In this document: in pieces, positions 24,401 to 37,700 of the stretch | Numbering within the stretch: the stretch's first letter is position 1 | How the letters are laid out: every line of letters begins with the position of its first letter | Source: Owenia fusiformis | Lineage: Eukaryota; Annelida; Polychaeta; Sabellida; Oweniidae | Reading direction: 5' to 3' | Assembly: GCA_903813345.2 (NCBI GenBank) | Contig: CAIIXF020000004.1 | Coordinates: forward strand, 1,753,525 to 1,817,524 | Length of the DNA: 64,000 nt | Program-made: the position numbers and the translations under genes | Notes under the pieces: model-generated | Told to the model about the DNA's origin: nothing | The model's input: only the letters and a program-made list of their open reading frames with translations | Databases searched by the model: none

Positions 24401-25734
24401 GTTTTAGAATTAGAGATAGTTCATTTTGCGAGAATTGTAATGTTATTGACAATGTTAGACATAATTTTTATGAGTGTACAAAAATAAGGGATATATGAAA
24501 ATTTTTTGATAATATCACTTTTGAGCAAATTATAGGAATTAATAAGTATAAGAATTATAAAGAAGTGTTAATAGCCAGGAGGGCAATACAAATCTTCAAT
24601 ATCGACAAAACTGGAAATATACTTGCTTATTTTGAAAAAGAAAAACTGTACAGAAATTAAACAATGTAATTAAGCCTATGTATAATGTATAATTGTATAT
24701 ATGTTTTATTCTTGAAATATAGTTTTTATAAAAAAAACAAAAAAACTCTGACTATGTTCATTGGGATAACTAGAGATTTGTAGAATTTTGAAATCGAAGA
24801 TAACCAATTAGAAAACCAGTTAGAAAATCAAGAATATTTAGACCATTTTAATTAGAAGTGGGTTGGCCATTCCTTGAGCTTGGCCTCTACAGATCATATC
24901 AACCTACTTTGGATCAACATACTCCACTTAGTTCATTTCATAGTCAAAATAGACTCAGCTTTGTGACCACTTGTGAAAATTCATTTTTATTTTTGTGGTA
25001 CTTGCCTCTGAATTCTTGTCTCCGTGGCAACCAGATGGTTACATATGACATTGCCATCATCTCCCTGCATTGTGACGCGTGAACCAAAGAACTCATCGTC
25101 ATATAGAACAAGCAACTCCCCGAGGCCAACAGTCTGTAATTTATTATAGCAGTGCTGTCACCCTTATTGAAAATAGGCCTGTCTAATGTTTTTCTTTTGA
25201 AATTTGGTATACATCCATCATTTATTTAGAGCTGTTTAATTTATAAAATAGCTATTATGCTAAATATTACTGTCCATTAAGACACTGCCATGAAGAAAGA
25301 AAAACATTTCAATTTAGCGGAGACAAATATTTAATATCTAAGTTGGACAAAGTTGAATGACTCAGACCATTGTTTAAGCAATTAGGTCTATATTTTGCAA
25401 TGTCAAGACCAATTAGGATTTAACCTACTATTTTCTACACAACGAACTTTGTTGAATATTAAACTTGGTAGACATTAACCAATACATTAAACCAATCAAC
25501 AAACCTTGGGTTGATTATTCCCGATAATGACCGACAAAGTGACTCTTTTCTGAAAGAGGATAATTTCGTCATCTTCGTCCTCGTTGTTCTCGTCGTCATA
25601 TTCATCATCGTAGCCACCAGCTTCTTCATCTTCCTTTTTCTCATCATTAATATTGTTATGGTCACCTTTGTTCTTCTCATCTTTAGTAGCTGGACTCTTT
25701 GCATCTGGTCCAGGTGATATCACGAGATTTGACC
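21490..25734 (-). CDS. Terminal divergent Ran-binding-like module (exons 10-13)
   Basis: Part of the chimeric nucleoporin. Exon 25734-25505 gives an acidic tail then DDEIILFQKRVTLSVI. Exon 25133-25006 gives GLGELLVLYDDEFFGSRVTM and CNHLVATETRIQR. Exon 21990-21861 gives FCEWEAIDYATNQPIRRTFR with an EFEKMIIE helix. Exon 21597-21490 gives GKEFATQSGIYERDIGCAMP and the stop. The pattern (ILF.K, G.GEL, CNH, W..D.A, RAQF, EEFEK) follows a RanBD/PH fold (compare LMRREQVLKICANH and VRFKT..A..FK in canonical RanBDs), but basic Ran-contact residues are largely changed. Intron 11, downstream of exon 25133-25006, has a GC donor (CAGAG|gcaagt), where the paralogue at 59.5 kb has GT. Confidence 0.7.
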
Positions 25735-28700
25735 CTGCAAAAGTGTTACTTCTTAATTTGAAGTCATGACATAATTACACTGCTTTAATGACACGTTTCC
25801 TCATATCCAGACGAAGATGTTCTGATTTTATTTTTACCAAATTCATGTGAAGAGAGTTTTCAGGATGGTACAAAGTGTACATATTTTTTATAAGACCTAA
25901 TCTCTATGTATTCAGAACAGGGAGAATGATAAACTCAATGTAGTTATGATTACTACTAGCCTTTGAACCTCAGGATAAGGGGAGGCATCAAAAGTTCGAT
26001 GTCGGATAGAAAACTAAATAAATCTTTAAAAGAACCACCAAACTCATGCGAAAATTTATTCTTTAAAATCTATTTTATACAAAGAATCTTCTCTTTCTAG
26101 CGACCCCTTTTGAGATCTAATGCTCATGATATATCATACCTTTATCAAGTTGTTTTTCATATTCTGGATTTCCCTTATCAACGGTCACATCAGCAGTTGT
26201 TGAAGTAATGATTTCCTCACTGACAGTAGCACTAGCCCCTTTGTTCAATTCTTTACTATATGATAAATTGCCACAATCGCCTTGTACACCCGTACTCGAT
26301 GAAACTATCTCCTCTTCGACTGGAACCTGCTTTGCAGCGAGTTTGAGGTTGCCATGGTTACCAGTTGTTGAGGAAATTTGTTGAGTAAGAGTTTGCTCTT
26401 GGACTTCAGCTGAAAATATGCGAAAAATAGATGTACATGGTGTCCCGAAAGTATGGGACCCCCTAGGAAGACATATTGTATTTATATAATGCCTTGGTCA
26501 CATAGGCTCCGATTTTCACTACGGCGCCCGGCCGATGAGTATTTTGTTCAAAATCGGCCGGCGAGCCCGGGCATCGTACGGGCGCCGGGCGATGATCGCC
26601 ACTCATCGGCCGATTTTTAGACATCGTACGGGCGCCGGCAGAGTTTTATCGCGGAGACAAAAGTTGCCGATGTCTTGGCGATTTTTTCTCAACCAAACTC
26701 ACCGGTACCTAACCGGCCGTGTCCCGTCCGGTCATCGTACGATTATCTTACGGCGCCCGGTGGCATCGCACGGTCATCTTGGGATTTTGCGTGCTGATTT
26801 GTTTGATAAATCTTAATAATGATTACTTATAAAGTGATATAAAGGTTCTACAAATAATGAGGTAAGGAATTATAATTACTACACACTGTCAGAGATTTTT
26901 TATAAAACATAAATGGAACGATTAGGCTTACTGTAAAACAATGGCACACATTTGAATGGGTGGGTGGGTGGGTTGATCAAGTCGTCCTTATAGGGTATAA
27001 GACCTTGGGAAGACAGGTGGAAAAAGACAATAACAATGCTAGTGAGCTGGCGGATGATGGAGATTTAGATGTGTCTAATATAGGGAAGAGGGTACTCAAC
27101 TTGAAATAGAAGAAAAAATTGCCAATTTCTTTGAAGATAGGCCATATTTTTATGACCAAACAAATTATCTTTACGAGAACAGACAAAAGAAAGATGCAGA
27201 AATATGGAATTTTGCTAATAGAATCGGATGGACAGGTAGACATAGTATTTGTTTATATGAAAGATCTAAAAATGAATTAAGGTCAGGGTACACTTTGATG
27301 AAAAGACCACGTGCAGTATGGCAATTGATTTTAGACGGTCATAACTTTCACCATGAGTACTTTCTGGGCATAAGTACGGTGTTTTTATTAAAACAATGTG
27401 TTTTCTTTCAATTGGAGTACCCATGATAGTAAAAATATCAATCAAACAATTTAAAAATTATGAATAGGGACCCCATGTCCGCATTTTTTCTAAATATTGA
27501 ACCTATTTACTCGAACAGAGGATCTTCTTTTTCTGATTTTTATTGCATGAAAAGATTATTATCCTGGAAGTCCTGTCTATCGAAGTATTTCGTTTTCGAA
27601 TCTTGCATTCACGCCATGTGGAACAGTCATACTGGGTCATACAAGAATTTAGTATAAATCTAGAGGCCTGTAGATCGGCCGATGTCCTGGCGGGTGCCAT
27701 ACGGCCATCGGCAGATAGCCTTGCGATACCCGTGCGATGTCTTTCAGATTCAATTGATTGCGGGCGCCGTACGATGCCGTTACTAATGTGACCATACTCA
27801 CGATTAGATCAAGACATCGGTGAAAAGTCACCGGCGCCCGGTCGATTTAGAAATCGGCCGATGACTACTCATCGGCCGGCGCCCGGCGGCTATGTGACCC
27901 AGGCATAAGTTACATTGATTTGCCAAGTATCATGGTTCAACTCCCAAATGGGAAAAAGTTACAGTCATTTTAAAAGTTAGTGTTTTGTCAAAATAAAGTT
28001 CAATTTACACCACATTACTAGTCAATGTGTCCTCCTTGGCCATGTTAACAGCAGCAATTATTTTCAGATATGACCTTAAAAGCCCTTCAAATAGGGGTGT
28101 GGAATTTTAAAACCCTCTTAAATCATGTTAAGGGACTTTAGAAGAGTTTCCTTAGAGTTTCTACCCTCACCGTTCTCTTTTTCCAACTCAATATCCATCC
28201 GACCCGAAAAGAATTGCTGCTGTTAAAATGGCCTGGGAGGACACATTGACTAGTGATTTGGTGTAAAATTGAACTTAATTTTGTCCAAACACTAAATTTT
28301 GAAATGCCTATAATTTTTTCACATTTGAGAGTTGAACCATGATACTTGGCGAATCAATGTAACTTTGGATAAGCTTTAAATGATATATGACACATACTAT
28401 GACGACACTGGTATATGTCTGCCTAGGGTGGGGGCATACTTTCGGGACACCCTGTAGGTGTAACCAGGAAGATGGAAAATACAGTCTATTGTAAAATATA
28501 TATCTTCATAACACAGCTCCATGTTACTGCTCATTTTATGTCGTATATTAAGAATATTAAGAAATGACTACGTAAGCTCATCGTATTTTACATTCTACAT
28601 GGGTATATCTAATTGCCTCATTTAAGTGTCCCTTACACAGGGAGATATGCCGAGTACTAAAATAGTACTCATGGCATTTTAGCGCTAATTGAGTACTCAT

Positions 28701-31700
28701 TTCAGCAAATATTAGTACTAAACAAATGAGCACTTATGACATGAGTACTGATTTATTGCATGTTTTAGTACTAAATGAGTACTCATATGATGAGTGATAA
28801 AATAGCTCATACTATGACCACTCATTAATTGCATGTTTTAGTACTAAATGAGTACTCATATCATGAGTGATGAAATAGCGCTGATTTTTCATTACTCAAT
28901 TAGCGCTCATACTATGAGTACTAATTTATTGCAAATGTTCCACGGGTGATAAAATAGTACTCAAAAATTAAAATGTTGATAAATTTTATTTAATAGATGA
29001 AGTAAAATAAAGAATACGTAATGAATTACATTTTAATTAGACGAAAACATGGATAAATATATCATTATACTTTTCCAAAAATTCCCATTTCTGTAGCTAT
29101 TTCATGTAATGGGTTGAAGCTAGGGAACAAAATGACAGACACCATATTGTTCCATTGTTGAGAAAAGTGCATATATATATATACACTGCTTTTTACTTAG
29201 AATAAGTGAAAGATGAGGTAAGTTTTATTAAATGAGAAGTTACTAAAATTACATGGTAAGTGATTTCTATGTGTGTAACAATTATAAGCTGTTATGGGAG
29301 TAAGTCTAAATAACAAAATTGAAAGTAGCATGTAAATTGTATCCCAGGTAGAATGATACCTACTGAGTGCTTATTATTTATTAAATGAACAATATTTTAG
29401 TGCTAAATGAGCAATTTTTTAGTACTAAAAGAGCGCTCAAGTAGCACTAGATCATTACTTAAAATATCGTTACTAAAACGGTACTAAAATGAACCCTTAT
29501 TTTCCACAAAATTAGTACTAAAATAGCACTCAAGTAGTAACAAATTAGCACTCTGGCAAAAGTGCACTCATGAGTACTCATGCCACGAGTGCTAATTTAG
29601 TACTTATTTTGTACTAATTTAGTACTCGGCATATCTCCCTGTGTACGTTTGCCTTGCTTAAAGTATGCTTTGCCTATTTTCGGATCCTTTCAATGCTTAG
29701 TATGAAGCAATTAATTGACAGTTAAAACAAAACAAGAGTTTCACAATGTACTAAAAGGCAGCTGATAACTTACGTGTTGTGCTAGAAAGGAGCTGTCCAA
29801 GCAGTGACTGTGCTGCTGATGTTGTCTCTGCTCTCTCTAAAATGTTAGATGCAATTTACAAAGAGCTGAAAGGAGTTATGGGAGTACAACGTCAGAGTGA
29901 TTACACTTTGGTACCTCTACAAAGCATTTAATTTGGATGGATTGGATCGGCTCATTTAACATTAACCGGGTCATGGGACTCAGAAAAGTGTTAAAATTAT
30001 TCAGAACATTCAAAAGTGCTCCACTCATGGAGGTGTATCTCTTACAGGTTTTTGTTTCAAAGGTTTTCAACTTTTTCGACTATGACATTAATCTGTTGCA
30101 CATCATCTTCCAGCCAAGTTTCTACTCTATGTCTGTTTTTATTCATAATATATTTGTAATGCCCGACACATAGTACTTATTGAAAAAAAGCATTGCTGTG
30201 AAACAAACCTATCAAATCCTCCTCGTCGCAGCCTCGGCATCCTGGACAGGGTGGTGCCTCTAATGAACGGTAGAATCCTGGATTCAACATATATTTTTCT
30301 GCCAGTTTCTTTTGCTCGGGAGTTGGCTTCCATTCATATACAATTTCGATGTCATCATTTGAATCTGGAAAATAAGTAGTACACAGTTTAAAAATATTGG
30401 TGATCATATCAAAGGATTCAAAGCCCACTTTTTGAAAAGAAACCTTCACCTCCTTTATTTGACTTCAACTTTGGGACAAAACAATACAATGAACATGTAT
30501 ATAGTGAATCTTATTTTACCCATGTTACTTAAATGCTCGAGAATTCAAGTTTCAACTTTTAACTTAAATAACTGATTTTCAAACATTTCTTCACAATTTA
30601 TTCATCCTCTCAGCTGTATTTTCCTTGATTATCTAACTCTTTTTTCCAACTTTGAATTATGACAATTGTATTTAACTTTAAAATTAAATACATTATAATA
30701 TTGGAAACAAAGTCATCTTACCTTCAGTTTCTGTAAAAGATGGCGCTTCAACTTTAATATCGTCTTTTCTCACTAGAGGGCTCTGTTCATTAGTTGTTTT
30801 TGATGAAGGAGGTGTGCTGACAAAACTTAAGGCATCGCAAACTTGAGGACTTGTGAATTTTTGAGCAGGGGGTGAGGGAGTGAATTTAAATTCGGAAGGT
30901 TTGGCATCAGCTGGTGTAGTTGATACATCAGATTTGAGCACAAATTCTTCTTTTTTAGCAGAGGAGTCTTTTTTAGGTGTCACAGACCCCTCAGAAATAT
31001 TCTCAACTGGTTTAAGATCTGAGCTGTTTGACTTTGCTTTGTCAAAAATGTCTTTAAACTGTTGGGCAATTTCAGTAGTTTTGAATTTTATGGCAAAATT
31101 TTCTTGTTTGGGTTCTTCCTCAGAGCAATCCATTGCGAACCATACCCATGCTTTTCCGTCTGCTTTTGACATTGGTTTCAATTCCATTACTTCTGTTATG
31201 GCGTGATTACAACATATTTTGAGGATTTGTTCGCGGCGCATTAAAAGCCTGGTTTTATTTGTTGATTTTTGTCTCAAGATTTTAATATCCCCGAGACCAC
31301 GTTCTTTCCATTGGGTATCGACATATCGGAATAATTTAGCTCTGTGCACAAACAAAATGTCTTCATCTTCTTCGCCAGTCTTCACTTCAACTTTATCTGG
31401 TAATGGAACAATAGGTTCAAAGTGAACATCATGATCATCATTGACGTAATATCCCTCATCTCCTCCTGGAGATTTAGCTGTCCCTGTGGGAGTTTTAGAA
31501 AGATCAAGTGGTTTCGTAGAGCTACTAGCTGCAGGAGTCATGCTGAATGAGAAACCTGTGCTGCCCTCTTTGGCTCCAAATGAGAACCCTGTTGTGGAAT
31601 AATCTGGCTCAGATTGTTTTCCAAATGAGAATGTTGCTTTTGTGCTACTAGAGGGTCCATTTGAGCTACTATGGGGTCCACTTGTGCTACTTTCAGCTTC

Positions 31701-34700
31701 AGTTTTCTGAGCTGATGAAGAACTAGCACTTCCAAAACTGAATTGTTCAGATTTTTTACCAAAGCTAAATCCACTGCTTGGTTTAGCTCCATCAACTGTA
31801 TCACTCGTCGGTTTTTGCGTCCCAAAACTAAATGCTGCAGTGGAAGGTGAAGCCCCTGATCCAAATCTGAATCCTCCAGATCCAAGTGGTTTCGTTGAGC
31901 TACTAGTTGTAGGAGTGCTAAATGAGAAACCTGAGCTGAATGTTGCTTTTGTGCTACTAGGTGGTCCACTTGTGCTACTTCCAGCTTCAGTTTTCTGAGC
32001 TGATGAAGAACTAGCACTCCCAAAACTGAATCGTTCAGATTTTTTACCAAAGCTAAATCCACCGCTTGGTTTAGCTCCATCAACTGTATCACTCGTCGGC
32101 TTTTGCGTCCCAAAACTAAATGCTGCAGTGGAAGGTGAAGCCCCTGATCCAAATCTGAATCCTCCAGATCCAAGTGGTTTCGTTGAGCTACTAGTTGTAG
32201 GAGTGCTAAATGAGAAACCTGAGCTGAATGTTGCTTTTGTGCTACTAGGTGGTCCACTTGTGCTACTTCCAGCTTCATTTTTCTGAGCTGATGGAGAACT
32301 AGCACTTCCAAAACTGAATTGTTCAGATTTTTTACCAAAGCTAAATCCACTGCTTGGTTTAGCTCCATCAACTGTATCACTCGTCGGCTTTTGCGTCCCA
32401 AAACTAAATGCTGCAGTGGAAGGTGAAGCCCCCGATCCAAATCTGAATCCTCCAGATTCACCAATCACGCCAGTAGGCCCTGACCCAAACAATGATTTCG
32501 GTTCAGATTTTTGGACTGTTTCACCAAGTTTTGTAGCTCCACAAGCAGGGCATGTAACTAGTTTTGGACCATTCCTAACATAACAGTCAGTGCACTCCCA
32601 TGATCCCTCTTCTGGTTTAAACATGGCAGCCAGATCCCCATTGGTTGTTTTGGGTTCAGCGTTGGATGCTTGTTTATCTGATGGTTTATTCGATCCGCAG
32701 CAATTGCAATAGTCAACATTTGCTTCATGGTTGACATAGCAACCAGGGCATTCCCAGTCTCCCTGTTTTGGTTTGAACCGATCACCAAGGTCATCCACAT
32801 TCCCGGCTTTTTCACTGCCATCTGCTTTCGAAGAATCTTGAGATATCTCCCCAAGTCTCTTTTGACATTCATCAAAAACATCTTTGAAATTTTTGGCAAG
32901 TTCTGGAGTTTTGAATTTAATAGCTAAAAATTCGGCTACATATTCACCATCTGCAAAATCATTAGCATGCCAACACCATGCTTTGTCACTCTGGTTTTGG
33001 GGTTCCATTTTCATTTCAGTCGATATGGCGTGGTTTGCACAAATCTTCAAAACTTGCTCCCTTCTCATCAAAATTCTTGGCTTTTTAGTTTCTTTATGTT
33101 TCAATATTTTCATATTTCCCAATCCTCGTTCTTTCCACTCCTTTTTCTCTGTTTCATATCGGAATAATTTAGCACGTTCTGAGAATAGAACTTCTTCCTC
33201 TTCTTCTCCAGTCTTGACTTCTACAAGAGCAGGAAGGGGTACTATTGGTTTAAAATCAGCGTTAGGCTCATAATCGTCACCCCCTTCACTCCCCTCACTC
33301 TCCTTTCTAGTCCTACTAGGACTCCCAAAGATCTGGGTTCCCTCACCACCAAATCCTTTAAATCCTTCAGTTTTCTTAAAACCATCGGTCTTTGCAGTCT
33401 CACTAGCCAGGCTAGAAAATGATGATGCATCGCCAGATGACCCAAAAAGCACACCACTAGATGGACCATCTGGTTTCTTTGTCGGTTCAGGAGCTTTAAA
33501 CGAGAACGCAGCGAGAGGTTTTGATTTCTCTTCTGTTGATTTAGTGCTCCCAAATGAAAAATATGAAAATGGTTTAGCAGCAGGGGCTTCCTCAGTCTTT
33601 TTCACTTCAACTGGCTTAGCAACTGGTTCAGGTTTTTTCTCATCAGCAACCTTTGGCTTTTCTGAAAAGGTAAACCCACCTAATGTAGATTTAGCAGTTT
33701 CATCCGGAACTTTCTGATCGCACTCATCTCCACTTTCCAATAGAGATTTCAGGATTCCTGCCCCTTTATTAGATGTTGTCATTGTATTGGTAGCTGACGT
33801 AGTCCCAAAAGTAAATCCAACTGACTTAGGAGTTGTCGCTGGGACACTTGTTGCCGTTGTTGTTGGTGTTGCTCCACCAAATTTAAATCCTCCAGATGTT
33901 ACAGCGCTTGTAGATGTGGCGCTGCTGGGAGCAGAAGTGATAGAACTTGGAGTAGATGTTCCACCAAGCTTAAATCCACTTGATGTTGTTGCACTTGTTA
34001 AAGCTGTTGTAGTGCTTGAAGCAGAAGTGGGAGAACTTGGAGTAGATGATCCACCAAATTTAAATCCTCCAGTTGAAGAACTAGTGACAGCTACAGCAGC
34101 TACTGGTGTAGCCAAACTACCAAACTTGAAACCTCCAGATGTAGCAGCTGCACCACCAGTTGATGCTGCACCTGAACCAAAGGAAAACCCAGAGCCGCCT
34201 GATCCAAATGTAAAACCTTCTGGTTTGGCTTGAGGAGGGGGTTCACAGCCAGGTTTAACAGTGTTACAAGCAGGGCATTGTGTCCTATCACCCGGATTAT
34301 TAATGTAACATGTTTCACAGTCCCAGCTGTCCTTACTAGGTTTAAACTTAGACATATCAACTGTGTCAACAACTTTCAATGGCTGTTCTTTAGGCTTCAT
34401 GGGTGATTTCGGCATTGCAGCCATGATTTTCTTTCCCTTTTCAAAAGCTGCTTTGAACTCATTTGCCAATTCAGGCGTCTTAAACCTAATACAAAATTGC
34501 TCAAGAACTGACTCGCCCTCGGAGAAATCCACTGCATGCCAGATCCAGGATTTGTCATTTTTTGGCATCGCAGACAAGGCCATTTCTTGTGTTATTTTAT
34601 GATTGGCACAGATTTTCAAAACCTGTTCACGTCTCATGAGGATTCGCACAGAGGTGCCATCAATACGTTTTAAGATTTTCATCTCACCAGTTCCACGTTC

Positions 34701-37700
34701 TTTCCACTGCTTCGTCTCCGAGTCAAATCGGTAAAGTTTTGCTCGTTCTTGGAATATTGGCTCATCATCTTCTTCGCCAGTGACAACTTCAACTTTTTCT
34801 GGCAGAGGAACAATCGGAGTAAAATCAGGCTCATTATAGCTGTCGTTTTCATGGTAGTATTCGCCATCTGATGATCTCTCAGATATCCGCCTATCACGTC
34901 CCATTTTTCCTCCAGCTTTCAAATCTTTCGGGGATTTTGGTGTAATACCTGTGGTAGGTGGAGTAACAGGGGTTATCACTGGGTATAATGATGTTGCTTC
35001 GGAAGAAACCTTGATAGGTGTGCCAGTGACAATCTGGGCTGCACTCACACTGGTTGCTAAAGGGACACTGGCTGCAGCAGGAACATTGGTTGCTATGGGA
35101 ACAGAAGCAGGTGGGATGGTAGGTGTATTTTGCGGCATTGCTAGAGTGAATGGCGTACCAACTTCAGCTCCAACTGGAAATTGTGAAGGGAGTCCAGATG
35201 TGTTTGATGTTACCATATTTGGTGGCATTGTTGAGCTGACAGTCGTAGCAGCCATTGTGAGTGGGGATCCGGTTACTGCCAAAGTATTTATACTAACAGG
35301 TATGGAGCCTTGAGAAGAGGATCCAGAAATAGCTTGTTTAGGAGGTGTACTAAAATATCCAGGGGCTGGCATAGGTGCCTGGGCAACTGGACGAGACCCT
35401 GGATGAAATCCTAATACCTGGAATTGCCCTCGATGACCTTGAGCGGGAACTCCATGGCCAAGTCCCTGGATTTGCCCACTAGATGTGCTTTTGATTTGCG
35501 TAGATACTCCACCCTTCATCATTGTGTCACTTTCCTGCACGGGGTTAAACGTCACTGTGGTGCCTGTAGGTGTAGCTGTGCCAAACCCTATAAAAACAAT
35601 GTTGCCTGTTTTAAGGGTAATACATTGTATCAATGCATATGCAAATGTAGTCACAAATACTTTGGTGCAAGAGGTTGCTGTTCAAGTTAAATCATATAAG
35701 GTTGGAGTGATTTAATAAGAAAGTGTTTCTTATTTTTGAAAATCATATGTTGAATTAGACTTTTGGGACGGGTCAATCAGAGAGAAACAACCGTGTCTTT
35801 GGATAATATTACATATTGACCTGGTTTAAGAAAAATTAATAACAGATAACAGCAATAGTTTAAATCAATCAATTGCGGTATATGACTCTGAATGTTAGAT
35901 CTAAATATGAATGTTAAACTAACTTGTTGCGGCTGTGCCGCCAAACAGTCCTACAGTTGCAGTTTTGGTAGTTTTTCCCAACAATGACGTTCCAGTAGTT
36001 TTGGTTTGTGTGTTACCAAATAGGCCGTCAGTCTTTGCAGTGTTTCCAAACAATGACCTTCCAGTAGTTGTTGTTCGTGTGTTACCAAATAGGCCTCCAG
36101 TCTGGGTAGTGTTTCCGAACAATGATGTTCCAGTAGTTTTGGGTTGTGTGTTACCAAACAGGCCTCCAGTCTGGGTAGCGTTTCCTAACAATGATGTTCC
36201 AGTATTTGTGGTTTGTGGGTTACCAAGTAGGCCTCCAGTCTGGGTAGTGGTTCCAAAGCCACCTGATATTAACACCAAATGTCATGTATAATTCCATTTC
36301 ATTGCAATGAATACGTTTATAAATTCCACTCATACAAAGTATAATTCATTGTGTGCTCAGAAAAAGTGAAATTATGTTTTGGTGGAGAATATCTTTAAAC
36401 GGTGTTTTTGCAAAAGATAAGTAATATGGTGTTACTAAAATGATGCTTTTGGAAATACATTTTTGAAATTAAGAGTACATTTCAGGAAACATTTTGCTGC
36501 CAGAAACAGTGTAATGATTTCTCACTCTTTTTAATAGATAGTTATCTGCTTATTATACTGGAGAATTTTTCCTTTCTAATTTAAGCACTCACTGTTCTAT
36601 GATGGGGTATTATTTTTGAAACTCAAAATCAATAAAAATGTATAGTGATATAGTACTGCAAGCTTTCTCTGAGTAAGGTTTCATTGTTTCATTTTCATTT
36701 CAATTTTTCATTCATATTGTTTCATTTTGTTTTTATAGTCCTATCATATGCGGGCAGCACACTTACATGGGCGTAGCTAGCTAGGTATGAAACATGCCCC
36801 AATGGTTTTATCCAGAAAAGTATGAATTCAGCGCCGACTCACCTGGAGTTTTTGCCCCAAATGCACAACATGTGACTGGGGTTGACACATGTGACTGTGC
36901 CTGGGCACCCTTCCAATTAGCCAGGTAGTCATCGACACGAAGTTCCTAAAATTATTCTGGGTTTATTTGGAGGAATTTGTATTGGCTGTTGTCATATCAA
37001 ATATATTGACATAATATGATTAAAGGATTTAAGCCCAAGACCCAATGCATTGTTCGCTGAATCATACCATGAAGGTGTTGTTTCCAAACCTTTGCATGAC
37101 CGAGCAGCGGGAATGCAAAGTTTAGGAAACAACGCCTGAGTGGTATGAAGCAGCTACAATGCATTGAGTCTTTGGCTTAAATTCTTTCCACACATTGCAA
37201 GTTTTTTCTATAAAATCATCTAAAAGGAAGGAAATCACTAAAAGAACACATTTTCAATGACATTTTTTGCAAGGGTCAAGTTGGCAAGTCATCAAATCCA
37301 ATGGGCAAAATCCATTCATCACCATGACAACTGTTTAACTAGCGACCTTGCATGTATTTCACACACTGCACATTATGTGAATACTCTGTTTGGATTGGCT
37401 TGAATGGAACACACCTTGCCTAGCTATGTGTGAATGTAGTTTAGTTTTGTAGAGGTTGTAAAAACTAGAATGATTTTACCTCCATGCTTTTGGAATCATA
37501 TTCCTCCATGGCAGTAATGCACTGGTATCTGGTTGTGGTTTGCGTGGATACTCCATCCTTCCACATTATGTCGATTCCCTGTACAGGATTAAACTTCACT
37601 GTGGTGTCTGCATGTGCAGCCGCACCAAACCCTATAAAAACACAATATTTCTAGGGAAGGGGTTGCTGTTAAATGGTATTTTATAAGCTTAGGGCGGTTT

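Noticed and set aside
31538-32464. 308-codon frame, Leu/Val/Gln-rich, on the minus strand
   Set aside because: It is the +1 frame of the 288-bp FG repeat region; periodicity keeps stops away. The RanBP2 frame has recognised domains.
33787-34233. 148-codon plus-strand frame rich in Val/Pro/Asn
   Set aside because: It is antisense to the FG-repeat region of the giant exon. Low-complexity Ser/Thr/Gly codons give long antisense frames.
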